Source: Pseudomonas sp. MWU15-20650 | Lineage (GTDB): Bacteria; Pseudomonadota; Gammaproteobacteria; Pseudomonadales; Pseudomonadaceae | Length of the DNA stretch: 64,000 bases | NCBI RefSeq assembly: GCF_023242475.1 | Contig: NZ_JALJFG010000001.1 | Location: 350,242-414,241 of the forward strand | Direction of reading: 5' to 3' | Shown here: in pieces, positions 20,186 through 28,643 of the stretch | Position numbering within the stretch: the stretch's first letter is position 1 | How the letters are laid out: each line of letters begins with the position of its first letter | The notes under the pieces: generated by a model | The model's database searches: none | What the model saw: the letters and a program-made list of their open reading frames with translations, nothing else | Told to the model about the DNA's origin: nothing | Translations under genes and position numbers: made by a program

Positions 20186-21617
20186 GCATTTGGATCGCTG
20201 TGAATGCGACGGCTGTGGCCGTGCCATTGAGCAGCCCAAAAGGATTTACCAAGAAAAGCGCTATTGCGGGAACTGCTATCCACGGCTGTTCAAGCGTCGA
20301 CTCTGTCCTGGCTGCGGCAATTTCTCCAGGCTTCCGACATTTGATAAGGCCGCTCGCTGCAGCGCCTGTTTGAGGAGTGGGCCATGTGCCCGATGCAACA
20401 AGGTCGATTTCAAAGTCGGGCGAATTACCCCATATGGGGCTGTGTGCAAGCCTTGCGCGGTGCACTTTCGTGAGTCGGCAATCTGCGAATCCTGCGGGAC
20501 GCATTCACAGCGAGTAGCGAGGAATACGCTGACTGGCAAATTGCTCTGCCCAAAATGCCGTGGTCCTGCTGCCGAGACATGTCCTGACTGCCGGCGACAT
20601 CGCGTACTGATTGCGGGATCTGATGGTCGCCGGCGCTGCAAGGTCTGCATCACAGCAGGTGTGCATGCGTGTGTGACTTGTCGTGTCAGTACACCAGCCG
20701 GGCGTGGCGAAGAATGTGAGCAATGCTATTGGGAGAGAACCTTCCACAAGCGCTTGGCAATTAATGTTGCCGGATTGAGCGTTCAATCCATGGCGCAGCG
20801 GTTTCAGCGATTCGGAAGTTGGGCTTTGCTTGAGCTTGGTCCCAAGGCGGGAGCCTTGAAGATCAACACTTATTACAAGTTCTTCAAAGAACTCGAAAAC
20901 GTCTGGCAGGATGTGCCTCCGTACGTTGAATTGCTGCGGCATTTCTCGGCTGAAGGATTGCGCCGTGCACGCGTTCCCATGCGTTGGCTGAGCGAGCTCG
21001 ACGGTTTAATGATGTGCGCGCTGGCCCGCGAAACAGATTCTGAGCAGCGACGTGTGCAGGGCATCATGGAGCAACCCCGAGAACTCTGGCCCGAGCAATT
21101 GATTGTCGGTTATTACCGCATGCTGCAAAGCCGCTTGGCGGCCGGTGACATTAGCCTAAGATCAACCAGGCTCGCTTTACGATCTGCCTCTGATTTGCTG
21201 GGACACTCGCGGCTGAAGGCCGGCGCCATGGTTGACCAGAAAGCGCTCGATAGTTATTGGCGTAAGTCGCCGGGGGCGGTGGCAAGTGTCACCGGGTTCA
21301 TCGGGTACTTGAACAGGGTTTACAGCGCGGGACTGAACTCTCGTCCGGATGCGAATTGGGCAAGACAGCAGAAGCTAGCGAAACGCGAGCGAGAGCTTGT
21401 CGAGTTGCTGCCACAACGTGACGAGACAAGTGATTTTGAGTCTCGATGGATTGCTAAGGCCTTGGCCTATTTTCATGGTATCGGCAGGATCAGTCGCAAG
21501 GCACTGGTTTATGTTCCGGCAACCTATCAAGGGACTGCAGGATTCAACATTGAATGCCCACAAGGGGTGCTGTGGGTGCCATCAGCGGGCACCTATGAGC
21601 GACCCATCGTCGATTAA
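20172..21617 (+). CDS. Zinc-ribbon-rich fifth transposition protein (TniE position)
   Basis: A 481-residue protein from GTG 20172, overlapping tniQ by 14 bases. The first 200 residues hold about ten CxxC pairs (for example CDGCGRAI, YCGNCYP, CPGCGNF, CARCNKVD, CESCGTH, CPKCRGP, CPDCRRH, CVTCRVS, CEQCYWE), a string of zinc ribbons. The remainder is helical; the part around SDLLGHSRLKAGAMVDQKAL resembles the SAM-like core-binding domain of tyrosine recombinases, but no catalytic R-H-R-Y set follows. It holds the place of tniE in comM-targeting elements, so a role in target recognition is inferred. The function of this family is not established to my knowledge. Confidence 0.72.
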   Translation: MASVEHLDRCECDGCGRAIEQPKRIYQEKRYCGNCYPRLFKRRLCPGCGNFSRLPTFDKAARCSACLRSGPCARCNKVDFKVGRITPYGAVCKPCAVHFRESAICESCGTHSQRVARNTLTGKLLCPKCRGPAAETCPDCRRHRVLIAGSDGRRRCKVCITAGVHACVTCRVSTPAGRGEECEQCYWERTFHKRLAINVAGLSVQSMAQRFQRFGSWALLELGPKAGALKINTYYKFFKELENVWQDVPPYVELLRHFSAEGLRRARVPMRWLSELDGLMMCALARETDSEQRRVQGIMEQPRELWPEQLIVGYYRMLQSRLAAGDISLRSTRLALRSASDLLGHSRLKAGAMVDQKALDSYWRKSPGAVASVTGFIGYLNRVYSAGLNSRPDANWARQQKLAKRERELVELLPQRDETSDFESRWIAKALAYFHGIGRISRKALVYVPATYQGTAGFNIECPQGVLWVPSAGTYERPIVD

Positions 21618-21742
21618 AGGGTAATCCATGGACTTAGCCATCTCTCTGTATTCTACCTGACCATCATGCAGCGCGGCCGCGGCCTGCGGAGAGTGTCCCG
21701 TCGCGGTAAGTCATCTATGACTCCAGAGTCCGGGGTAGTTAT

Positions 21743-21961
21743 CTAGCACTGCCGTAGTTGCATGATCGCGTCCGCAATCGCTTTTGAATTTACATCCAGG
21801 GTTTCCATAGCTCCCACTGCATTGGCTGCAACACTCTCTACATCATTCTCAGAAAGCCACTTGGTGATTTCTTCGATCGCCGCGCCTAGGGCGTGCTGGT
21901 TGTGCAGGAGCAGTGTCAGAGCATCAGCCGTGGCGATCTTGCAATCTGAGTAGTCAGTCAT
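21743..21961 (-). CDS. Small helical protein of unknown function
   Basis: Encodes 72 residues from ATG 21961, chosen for the AAGGACG about 7 bases upstream; a longer frame to 22051 would overlap the end region of the previous gene and lacks a site. The sequence is rich in Ala, Leu and acidic residues (ALTLLLHNQHALGAAIEEIT) and looks fully helical with no motif I recognise. It lies 92 bases downstream of the TnsE-like gene on the same strand, so they may be cotranscribed. Confidence 0.55.
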   Translation of the reverse strand: MTDYSDCKIATADALTLLLHNQHALGAAIEEITKWLSENDVESVAANAVGAMETLDVNSKAIADAIMQLRQC

Positions 21962-22053
21962 GATGGTCGTCCTTGGAAAGAGCTTCTGGAAGCCTAGTTC
22001 ATCTCGCCGGCTACAGCGGGGCGCTTCTCTAGGGAGTCGGTAGAGCTCCAAGA

Positions 22054-23823
22054 TTAGACAAGCGCTAGATCAAGCTCACCAAATTTGTTGATGAGGATGT
22101 TCCGATAAAGAATTTCCTTGTCATGTTTGCCATGGTTAAAGGTGACGTATTCTTCTGGGTACAGCTTCTTGAGTTTGCTGAATACCCCTCTGTAGCCGGG
22201 AATCCTTCGGCATAGCTCGTTGACGAAATGCTTGAATGCCTCTTCATTTCCGCTGAACGTCATCAACAGCCCTGCAGATCCCGGAGGGATTTCACCTTCT
22301 TTCCCGTCCTTTCGCTGAACCTCGAAGCAAAAGAAATTGCCCTTGGTCGTCTTGATGCGGACGATCAATATTCCCCGCCGCAGTCCGGCGCTTCGGTCGA
22401 GATACAGCCAGGAGCGAACATCTGATGGAAGCTCCTCTTCGTTTTCGACCACGAGCTCAACGACACCGAGTGGCGGCTTACTGCTGAACCGTGCGAGGGG
22501 CGTGTACCAGTCAACGCGTAGGATCTTTTCCGGATTGTCAGCAGCGATTGATTTGAGTGCATTCCAGATGTCCATAAAAAAGCCTTGAGTTTCCAGCGCC
22601 ACGTCAGGTGCTGTCTCATGCTCTGCATCCGATACGGTCTCAAGCTTGCCGACGTTCTTTCCACTTCCGGTGCCAGTACCTGCAGAAACTCCATCTGCCT
22701 TAGGTGGTGCTGGGCCAAGTGGACTTTTATTGGCTTTCACGACAGATTTTGATTTCTTCACTGGCCGTTTTTCGCCAAGCACTTTGAACGGCGCGGCTTT
22801 GGCCTCATAGATTTCGGCATGCCTATCGGGCTCAATCGTGGAACGCTCTTGGAGGAACTCCTCAAGGGCAGCGCTTTTGATCGGGCGCGGCAGCACGATT
22901 CTTCCCAGTCCATCCACGCCTTCGCTGCTGTCGAACTTCAGTTTTTGAAATTCAACTTCAGGACCTTTGGGCATGCTTGTTCCCATCAGATCCAAGCACA
23001 AAAAAGTTTTCCCGCCATTCAGCCATTTGCCCCGACCGAGGATCTCACCATGACCTTCGAACCATGGTTCGCATTTGAGGAGCATGGGCTTGCCTGGTGC
23101 TTGGGACATGAATTGCGAATTCACCCTTTTTACAACGCTAGCCGTGTGCGGGTCGTAGAGAATATGAGCCAGGAACACTGCGTCGAAGAAGCGCATTCTC
23201 GGGTCTGGGCGAACTAGCCAAACGGGCAGATTACGCTCTGCTTTCGGGTTTTGATAAAGAACGTTAAAAACATCGTCCCAACGTAAATTCGCAAGCGTCC
23301 TGCAGATTTCCATGTTTCTGGCATAGGCACGTACGAAGTACTCTGTGCAGGGGATCAATAGGTTTTTATCATCATCTAACGAGAAGTCGAGAAGCTTGCA
23401 GGCATCTTCGTTTTCCCTGAGTAACGGATACTCCTCATCTGCGAAGAGTTTTCCTTGATCTGCGGCGATGAGCTCTCTGCGTGAAGTAATCCGCCGTTTT
23501 TCTGTGCTGAAGTTTACCGCGAGCCTTGCGGTGGCAAGCTTGGTGTCTGAGATGCAGTGGCCATTGCGCCAGATTGTGCCGACTCGGTAATGGGGGAGGC
23601 TGGTGAAGGGAACGTGGGCCACCTTAAATTCACCAGGGACGTTATCCTTCAGTTCGCGGAACAGTACGGCCGCAAGAGGGATAGACATCGCCCTGTTATT
23701 ACGCATCACGGGGCCATACCACCAGACGATGTAGTCGCCTACCCAGTTTTGGGTTTTGCTATCAGGATTCCTGAGGTCTGGCCTTCGGTAGGCAAAATTG
23801 CAACGCGTAACTGCTCCGGTCAC
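22054..23823 (-). CDS. TnsE-like protein
   Basis: The product has 589 residues from a GTG preceded by AGGAGAG. The N-terminal part includes LLIPCTEYFVRAYARNMEIC, a pattern found in TnsE-type proteins at the corresponding place. A lysine-rich, Ala/Gly/Pro-rich linker (about 345-405) separates it from a C-terminal domain with FFCFEVQRKDGKEGE and TFNHGKHDKE, which by eye recalls the TnsE C-terminal domain (EVDASDG ... NHPKG in Tn7). TnsE directs Tn7 to replication forks on mobile plasmids. Here the gene is on the strand opposite to tnsABC. Similarity is weak and judged from memory, so TnsE-like is an inference. Confidence 0.5.
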   Translation of the reverse strand: MTGAVTRCNFAYRRPDLRNPDSKTQNWVGDYIVWWYGPVMRNNRAMSIPLAAVLFRELKDNVPGEFKVAHVPFTSLPHYRVGTIWRNGHCISDTKLATARLAVNFSTEKRRITSRRELIAADQGKLFADEEYPLLRENEDACKLLDFSLDDDKNLLIPCTEYFVRAYARNMEICRTLANLRWDDVFNVLYQNPKAERNLPVWLVRPDPRMRFFDAVFLAHILYDPHTASVVKRVNSQFMSQAPGKPMLLKCEPWFEGHGEILGRGKWLNGGKTFLCLDLMGTSMPKGPEVEFQKLKFDSSEGVDGLGRIVLPRPIKSAALEEFLQERSTIEPDRHAEIYEAKAAPFKVLGEKRPVKKSKSVVKANKSPLGPAPPKADGVSAGTGTGSGKNVGKLETVSDAEHETAPDVALETQGFFMDIWNALKSIAADNPEKILRVDWYTPLARFSSKPPLGVVELVVENEEELPSDVRSWLYLDRSAGLRRGILIVRIKTTKGNFFCFEVQRKDGKEGEIPPGSAGLLMTFSGNEEAFKHFVNELCRRIPGYRGVFSKLKKLYPEEYVTFNHGKHDKEILYRNILINKFGELDLALV

Positions 23824-24311
23824 TGACCATTCTCTCCTGACTTGCAGCTCAACCCATTCCGCGCCTCATCGATAGCGCCGGCGTGCCACTTTTTTGACAT
23901 CACTTTGCGGCGCCAGTGTATCTAGTCGTTTTGTTTCGCGCGATGAAAATTGGCGCCAGCGTTACGTCGGGAGGCTCTTCAAATCAACAGTAGCAGTCAA
24001 CTCATCCATGGAGGCCACAAACGTGGGGCTGGGCATCTGTAATTGATGCTGTCGCGATGGGTGGTGGTGATGAAATTGGGGTAAATTTTAAAGAAATATG
24101 TATATATATACAGTTATCCTGTTTCAAGCTGCTCCTCCTCCTCGCCATCCAAAAATTTATGAGGTCTGAGGGCCCGTTAGTCGTAGGGCTAAAGCTTTAG
24201 CTATAGAGGAATTCGTGCCGTTCAGCAGTCGTTAGGGCGAGATTCTCATTTTATGATAGGATGTAGTCCATGTTTTTAATGCTTTCAACCCTTTAAATAC
24301 GGCGGTTTGCG
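23824..24311. other. Divergent intergenic region between TnsE-like and AAA ATPase genes
   Basis: 488 bases with no convincing gene. It turns A+T rich after about 24060 (ATATGTATATATATACAG near 24097) and contains TATGAT at 24252 that could be a -10 box for the cargo operon. This marks the border between transposition genes and cargo. Confidence 0.5.
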
Positions 24312-25487
24312 ATGTCTGTGGACGAATGCGAGAAATTTAAGTTTGATTTAGCCCAGGTCGTTCGTCTTGCACTGGAAGAGAAGAGTGAAGACATTCGTCT
24401 CTTCGTAGCCAGGTTGGTGCGACAGTATCGAGGTACTGAACCCAGCCTGGCGCAGGAGTTGGCCGGGTTCCTGAAAACTAACGCTCCCAAGGCTGCGCCG
24501 ACCGCAATGCGACGAACACGCGAGAGTGCAGAGACGGGCCGCAGCGCTTTACCAGTTGATGACGATTCGCAACTCGCTCTTTTGAAGCGCTTTGTCGAGA
24601 CCGAATCTCTTCCAAAGCCTTTGCTTTCTAAAGACATCGAGCGAGCGTTGGAGCAAATCCTCAATGAACGAAAACAGATTGAAGAGCTTGCTGCGCGAGG
24701 TTTGGATCCAACCAAGTCGGCTGTTTTCGTTGGTGCACCAGGTGTAGGAAAGACGATTACAGCGCGTTGGATGGCAGCACAGCTTGGTGTCCCACTGTAT
24801 GTTTTGGATCTGTCTGCTGTCATGAGTAGTCTTTTGGGACGAAGCGGCTCAAATCTGCGTAATGCACTTGATTATGCCAAGCGAACCCCATGCGTGCTCT
24901 TACTTGATGAGCTGGATGCGATTGCAAAGCGCCGTAGTGACGACAGCGACATCGGTGAGCTGAAACGGTTGGTAACGGTAATTCTCCAAGAGGTGGATGA
25001 ATGGCCAGCAACTGGGCTTTTGCTTGCAGCCACCAATCACCCAGAGCTCATTGATCCTGCGTTATGGCGGCGATTCGACCTTGTCATCGAATTCGGCGCT
25101 CCTGAAGCAGGCGCGGTCGACGCAGCGATCCAGCGTTTTCTGGGGCCGGATCTCGATCTGTTTAAAGAATGGCTAGAAGTTCTTTCGTACTCTTTCCAAG
25201 GTGAATCGTTTAGTGATATTGAAAGGCTATTGCGACGAATGCGAAGGGGCCTTGTAGTCGGAGGAGGGAGTGCTGAAAGCCTAATTGAAGATCTTGTGAG
25301 GGCGAAATGTGCTTCTCTTGATCGACAGGCTCAGATTGACTTTGCGGTTTTGCTCGACGGCCATACTGGACTTTCTCAGCGGCGTGTCAGCGAAATCACG
25401 GGTGTCAGTCGCGATACCATTCGAAAACACAGACCGAGTACACGGATAGTTAGTGGGCGGTCATCAAGGGCGAGAAAGGATGCATGA
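24312..25487 (+). CDS. AAA+ ATPase of an IetAS-type pair, with C-terminal HTH
   Basis: The ATPase has 391 residues: an acidic helical N-terminal region (1-100), then an AAA+ core with Walker A GAPGVGKT (141-148), Walker B LLLDELDA (D199, E200), sensor 1 AATNHPE and an arginine finger region ALWRRFD. The last 45 residues contain a likely helix-turn-helix (GLSQRRVSEITGVSRDTIRK). It overlaps the next gene, a subtilase, by four bases. An ATPase/subtilase pair is the composition of IetAS, first described as a plasmid incompatibility/toxin-antitoxin-like locus in Agrobacterium and later as anti-phage. It probably controls or targets the protease; the HTH suggests DNA binding or autoregulation. Confidence 0.8.
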   Translation: MSVDECEKFKFDLAQVVRLALEEKSEDIRLFVARLVRQYRGTEPSLAQELAGFLKTNAPKAAPTAMRRTRESAETGRSALPVDDDSQLALLKRFVETESLPKPLLSKDIERALEQILNERKQIEELAARGLDPTKSAVFVGAPGVGKTITARWMAAQLGVPLYVLDLSAVMSSLLGRSGSNLRNALDYAKRTPCVLLLDELDAIAKRRSDDSDIGELKRLVTVILQEVDEWPATGLLLAATNHPELIDPALWRRFDLVIEFGAPEAGAVDAAIQRFLGPDLDLFKEWLEVLSYSFQGESFSDIERLLRRMRRGLVVGGGSAESLIEDLVRAKCASLDRQAQIDFAVLLDGHTGLSQRRVSEITGVSRDTIRKHRPSTRIVSGRSSRARKDA

Positions 25488-27700
25488 CTCAAACTAACTT
25501 TTTAATAGGCCGAGGCGAGTTGTTGACTCATGACATCAAGGGGCCGCGCCGAAATCCAGACAAATCTGAGGTTTACACCCTCAAGCAATCGCAAGATCGC
25601 TTATTTGACCAGGCTCGCGATACGGCTGTAGCTCTAGATGCGTTGCCTAAAGGCGCTTGTCCAAATGACTTCGGTGTCGCAAGGTTTGTACTCAATCCAA
25701 GCTACATTGCGCGTTCATTTTTTCCTTCCGATTTGTTTCGTGCCGTCGGTCTTAAATCGATAGGCAGCCGTAGGGTGACAATTCGTCCGGATGGATGGAA
25801 ACGTAAGGGCGATCCAAGAGAATGTTCCACAACAGAAATATTCGTAGCCGGCAAGCGTCAGGCCTTTCGCTCGTTAAGTGATTGGATGCTCGATGTCGAC
25901 TCGGAGTCTGATGAGGCCTTGGATCTACGTCGCATTGAGCAAATTGGAGTTTTTGAGCCATCGCAACGAGTCGCTGACGCGGGTACTGAGAAAGATCGTT
26001 TTTATGAGGTCGGAATTCACCTACTGGCCGATGATGGGAGCAATTTCATTCAGCAGGCCTTTACTGAATTCGCTGCAGAGCTCGGCGTTAAAATTCATCA
26101 GGATCTGAGCTTTCAGGCAGGTACGTTGTGGTTCGTACCGGTCGAGGGAGCTCAAGAGAAGGTCCTCAGCTTATCGAGATTTGTATTTGTACGGGTCGTT
26201 CGGCCTGTGCCGAAGATGCGAGGACTTTTGCCGAGTGTTCGGCGTAGTGGACCTGCTATTGAGTGCTCTCTTCCCGCTCAAGATCCTTTGTCTTCTGATC
26301 CCCGGGTAGCCATTTTGGATGGCGGACTACCTAAGGTTCACCCCGTTGGGCGCTGGGTAAGAAATTATCGGGTTTTGGATCCATATTCTTCTGATGATCT
26401 CGATGGGCCTGAGCACGGGTTAGCTGCGACATCTGCTTTTTTATTTGGGGCCATTCAACCAGAGGAGATGGCTGAGCGGCCCTATTCCTATGTGGATCAT
26501 TTACGTGTATTGGATGATGGTGCGAACAGTGAAGATCCTCTAGTCCTTTATCGTACTTTGGGGCATGTGGAAGAGGTTTTGCTCTCGCGCCAGTATGAGT
26601 TTATCAACCTCAGTATTGGCCCAGATGTCCCAATGGAGGACACCGAGGTTCACACTTGGACTTCTGTAATAGATGAGTTGCTGAGCGATGGTGAAACCTT
26701 CATGACCGTCGCGGTTGGAAACAACGGACTTCGAGACGCCTTTCTACGTTATGACAGAGTTCAGGTGCCTGCGGACTCCGTTAATGCAGTTGCAGTGGGA
26801 GCTACAAACAGTTCTGATGCAACTTGGCGGAGAGCCCGCTACAGTGCCAAGGGCCCAGGGCGAAGTCCAGGATTCATCAAACCGGATCTCATGGCTTTCG
26901 GTGGTTCAAGTAAAGAGTATTTTCACGCGTTAGTCCCAGGCGTACAGTCCGAGCTAGTACCGCTTCAAGGGACAAGCTTCGCTGCACCTAATGTTCTTCG
27001 AAGCGCGGTTGGAGTTCGAGCCGTACTAGGTGCGGGTCTTTCACCTCTCGCTATCAAAGCCCTTCTGATTCATGCTGCGGACACAAATGGTCATGAAACT
27101 GCTGAAGTTGGCTGGGGTAAAGTTCCTGAAGAGTTGATGGCGATCATTGCATGTCCGTCGGGCGTCGCTAGGATTGTGTATCAGGGGGAATTGAAACCTG
27201 GAAAATACTTACGAGCACCATTGCCTCTACCGGTTGGCGGGCTAACAGGAATGGTGAACGTTAAAGCTACCTTCACTTTTGCGAGCGCAACGGACCCCCA
27301 AGACTCTGCTTCATACACGCGGGCAGGGTTGGAGGTGACCTTTCGGCCAAATGAAGGAAGGGTCAAGGAAGGTAAGGCCAATGCGGAGCCTAAGTCTTTT
27401 TTCAAGAAAAAGAAGTTTGCGACGGAGGCAGAGCTTCGTTCGGATTCCGGTAAGTGGGAAACGGTACTGCATGATCAAAGTAGAATGCGAGGTACAAGTT
27501 TGGATGAGCCCGCGTTTGATATCCATTACAACGCTCGTGAGGGGGGCGGGGCTGCTGATCACGCGAAGAAAATCAGATACGCGTTGATTATCACGGTTGA
27601 AGCGCCGAAACATCCAGATCTGTATGCTGACATTTTGAGTGCCTACGCGAGAATACTTACGCCAATTCAACCGCAAGTCTCAATCCCAATCAGGGTTTGA
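25484..27700 (+). CDS. Large subtilisin-like serine protease (IetS-type)
   Basis: The protease has 738 residues. A long N-terminal region without signal peptide (1-270) precedes the S8 domain: catalytic D279 (VAILDGGLP), H311 (GPEHGLAATS), oxyanion N in VAVGNNGLRD (413/414) and S498 (GTSFAAPN). A beta-rich C-terminal region (from about 560) follows. With no export signal it should act in the cytoplasm. It is translationally coupled (ATGA) to the AAA ATPase. In IetAS the protease is the presumed toxic effector and the ATPase its partner. Only 28 bases separate it from the next gene, so the run continues as one transcript. Confidence 0.85.
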   Translation: MTQTNFLIGRGELLTHDIKGPRRNPDKSEVYTLKQSQDRLFDQARDTAVALDALPKGACPNDFGVARFVLNPSYIARSFFPSDLFRAVGLKSIGSRRVTIRPDGWKRKGDPRECSTTEIFVAGKRQAFRSLSDWMLDVDSESDEALDLRRIEQIGVFEPSQRVADAGTEKDRFYEVGIHLLADDGSNFIQQAFTEFAAELGVKIHQDLSFQAGTLWFVPVEGAQEKVLSLSRFVFVRVVRPVPKMRGLLPSVRRSGPAIECSLPAQDPLSSDPRVAILDGGLPKVHPVGRWVRNYRVLDPYSSDDLDGPEHGLAATSAFLFGAIQPEEMAERPYSYVDHLRVLDDGANSEDPLVLYRTLGHVEEVLLSRQYEFINLSIGPDVPMEDTEVHTWTSVIDELLSDGETFMTVAVGNNGLRDAFLRYDRVQVPADSVNAVAVGATNSSDATWRRARYSAKGPGRSPGFIKPDLMAFGGSSKEYFHALVPGVQSELVPLQGTSFAAPNVLRSAVGVRAVLGAGLSPLAIKALLIHAADTNGHETAEVGWGKVPEELMAIIACPSGVARIVYQGELKPGKYLRAPLPLPVGGLTGMVNVKATFTFASATDPQDSASYTRAGLEVTFRPNEGRVKEGKANAEPKSFFKKKKFATEAELRSDSGKWETVLHDQSRMRGTSLDEPAFDIHYNAREGGGAADHAKKIRYALIITVEAPKHPDLYADILSAYARILTPIQPQVSIPIRV

Positions 27701-27728
27701 TTTTTTTATAACAAGGAGCTTGTAAGTA

Positions 27729-28217
27729 ATGTCTAGGGCAAAGATTTTTATTTCGCATCAACAGCAAGATTCTAACTCGGCGATTGCTGTTCAGTCGCAT
27801 CTAAAGCAGAAGCACAATATTGAGTGCTATCTTGATGTTATTGATCCGAACCTTAAAAGGGGGGAGGAAATTGCTGAGCACGTCCGATCGGAGCTCAATC
27901 GGTGTACTCATCTTCTGGCGATCGTGTCTGATGCGACAAAGGCTTCATGGTGGGTGCCATGGGAAATTGGCGTTGCTACGGAAAAGGACTATCCGCTTGC
28001 CACATTTGGCACCAATGTCGTGTTGCCTGAATACCTGATGAAGTGGCCCTATTTAAAGAGCTATAGTGATCTAGATAAGTATGCGTCGACGGTATCTGAA
28101 ATGATCATTACTGAAAGCTTCGAGAAGTACGGCACACTGGACTCTGTTACAGCCAGTGCAAACCGTAGTGGAACAAAACAATTTTATCGTTCGCTGCGTA
28201 CTAAGTTGGGGCAGTAA
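27729..28217 (+). CDS. TIR-domain protein 1
   Basis: Encodes 162 residues, mostly one TIR domain: strand A AKIFISHQQQDS, a BB-loop-like stretch and the aC segment SWWVPWEIG with the expected catalytic glutamate E79. Such domains cleave NAD+ and often make cyclic ADP-ribose signals. The last 40 residues are polar with no known motif. AAGGAG lies about 11 bases upstream of the ATG. It is the third gene of the co-directional run and 36 bases upstream of a second, different TIR gene. Its partner could be either the caspase downstream or the IetAS pair. Confidence 0.8.
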   Translation: MSRAKIFISHQQQDSNSAIAVQSHLKQKHNIECYLDVIDPNLKRGEEIAEHVRSELNRCTHLLAIVSDATKASWWVPWEIGVATEKDYPLATFGTNVVLPEYLMKWPYLKSYSDLDKYASTVSEMIITESFEKYGTLDSVTASANRSGTKQFYRSLRTKLGQ

Positions 28218-28253
28218 TTATTTTAGCTTTAAAAACTATGCTAGGGAGAGGGC

Positions 28254-28643
28254 ATGACAACAACTCGAGTTTTTATAAGCTTTGATTATGATCATGACGA
28301 TGTTCTCAAAATGCTTTTGGTTGGTCAGGCAAAAAACCCAGATAGTCCGTTTAAGCTTGCAGACTGGTCAATAAAAGAACATATAGACAAAAATTGGCAG
28401 GACAAAGCTCGTCAGAGAATTAGAGCCGTTGATGTTGTATGCGTAATTTGTGGAGTGCATACGAACTCAGCTACAGGTGTCAGCGCCGAAATCAAAATAG
28501 CCCAAGAAGAGGGGGTGCCTTATTTTCTCTTGTGGGGGTATTCCGACAAAAACTGTGTTAAACCACTGGCAGCTAAGCTCTCAGATCAGATATATAAGTG
28601 GACTTGGCCGAACTTGAAAAGTTTGATCGGAGGTGCCAGATGA
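28254..28643 (+). CDS. TIR-domain protein 2, ThsB-like (DUF1863 type)
   Basis: Encodes 129 residues. The N terminus TTRVFISFDYDHDD recalls Thoeris ThsB (RVFFSFHYQ-like), followed by DWSIKE, the strand VDVVCVICG and GVSAEIKIA with a likely catalytic glutamate E79, then VPYFLLWGYS. ThsB proteins sense phage infection and make cyclic ADP-ribose isomers. The sequence is distinctly A+T rich. GGGAGAGG is the ribosome site, and the stop overlaps the start of the caspase gene (ATGA), as expected for an enzyme and its effector made together. Confidence 0.8.
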   Translation: MTTTRVFISFDYDHDDVLKMLLVGQAKNPDSPFKLADWSIKEHIDKNWQDKARQRIRAVDVVCVICGVHTNSATGVSAEIKIAQEEGVPYFLLWGYSDKNCVKPLAAKLSDQIYKWTWPNLKSLIGGAR

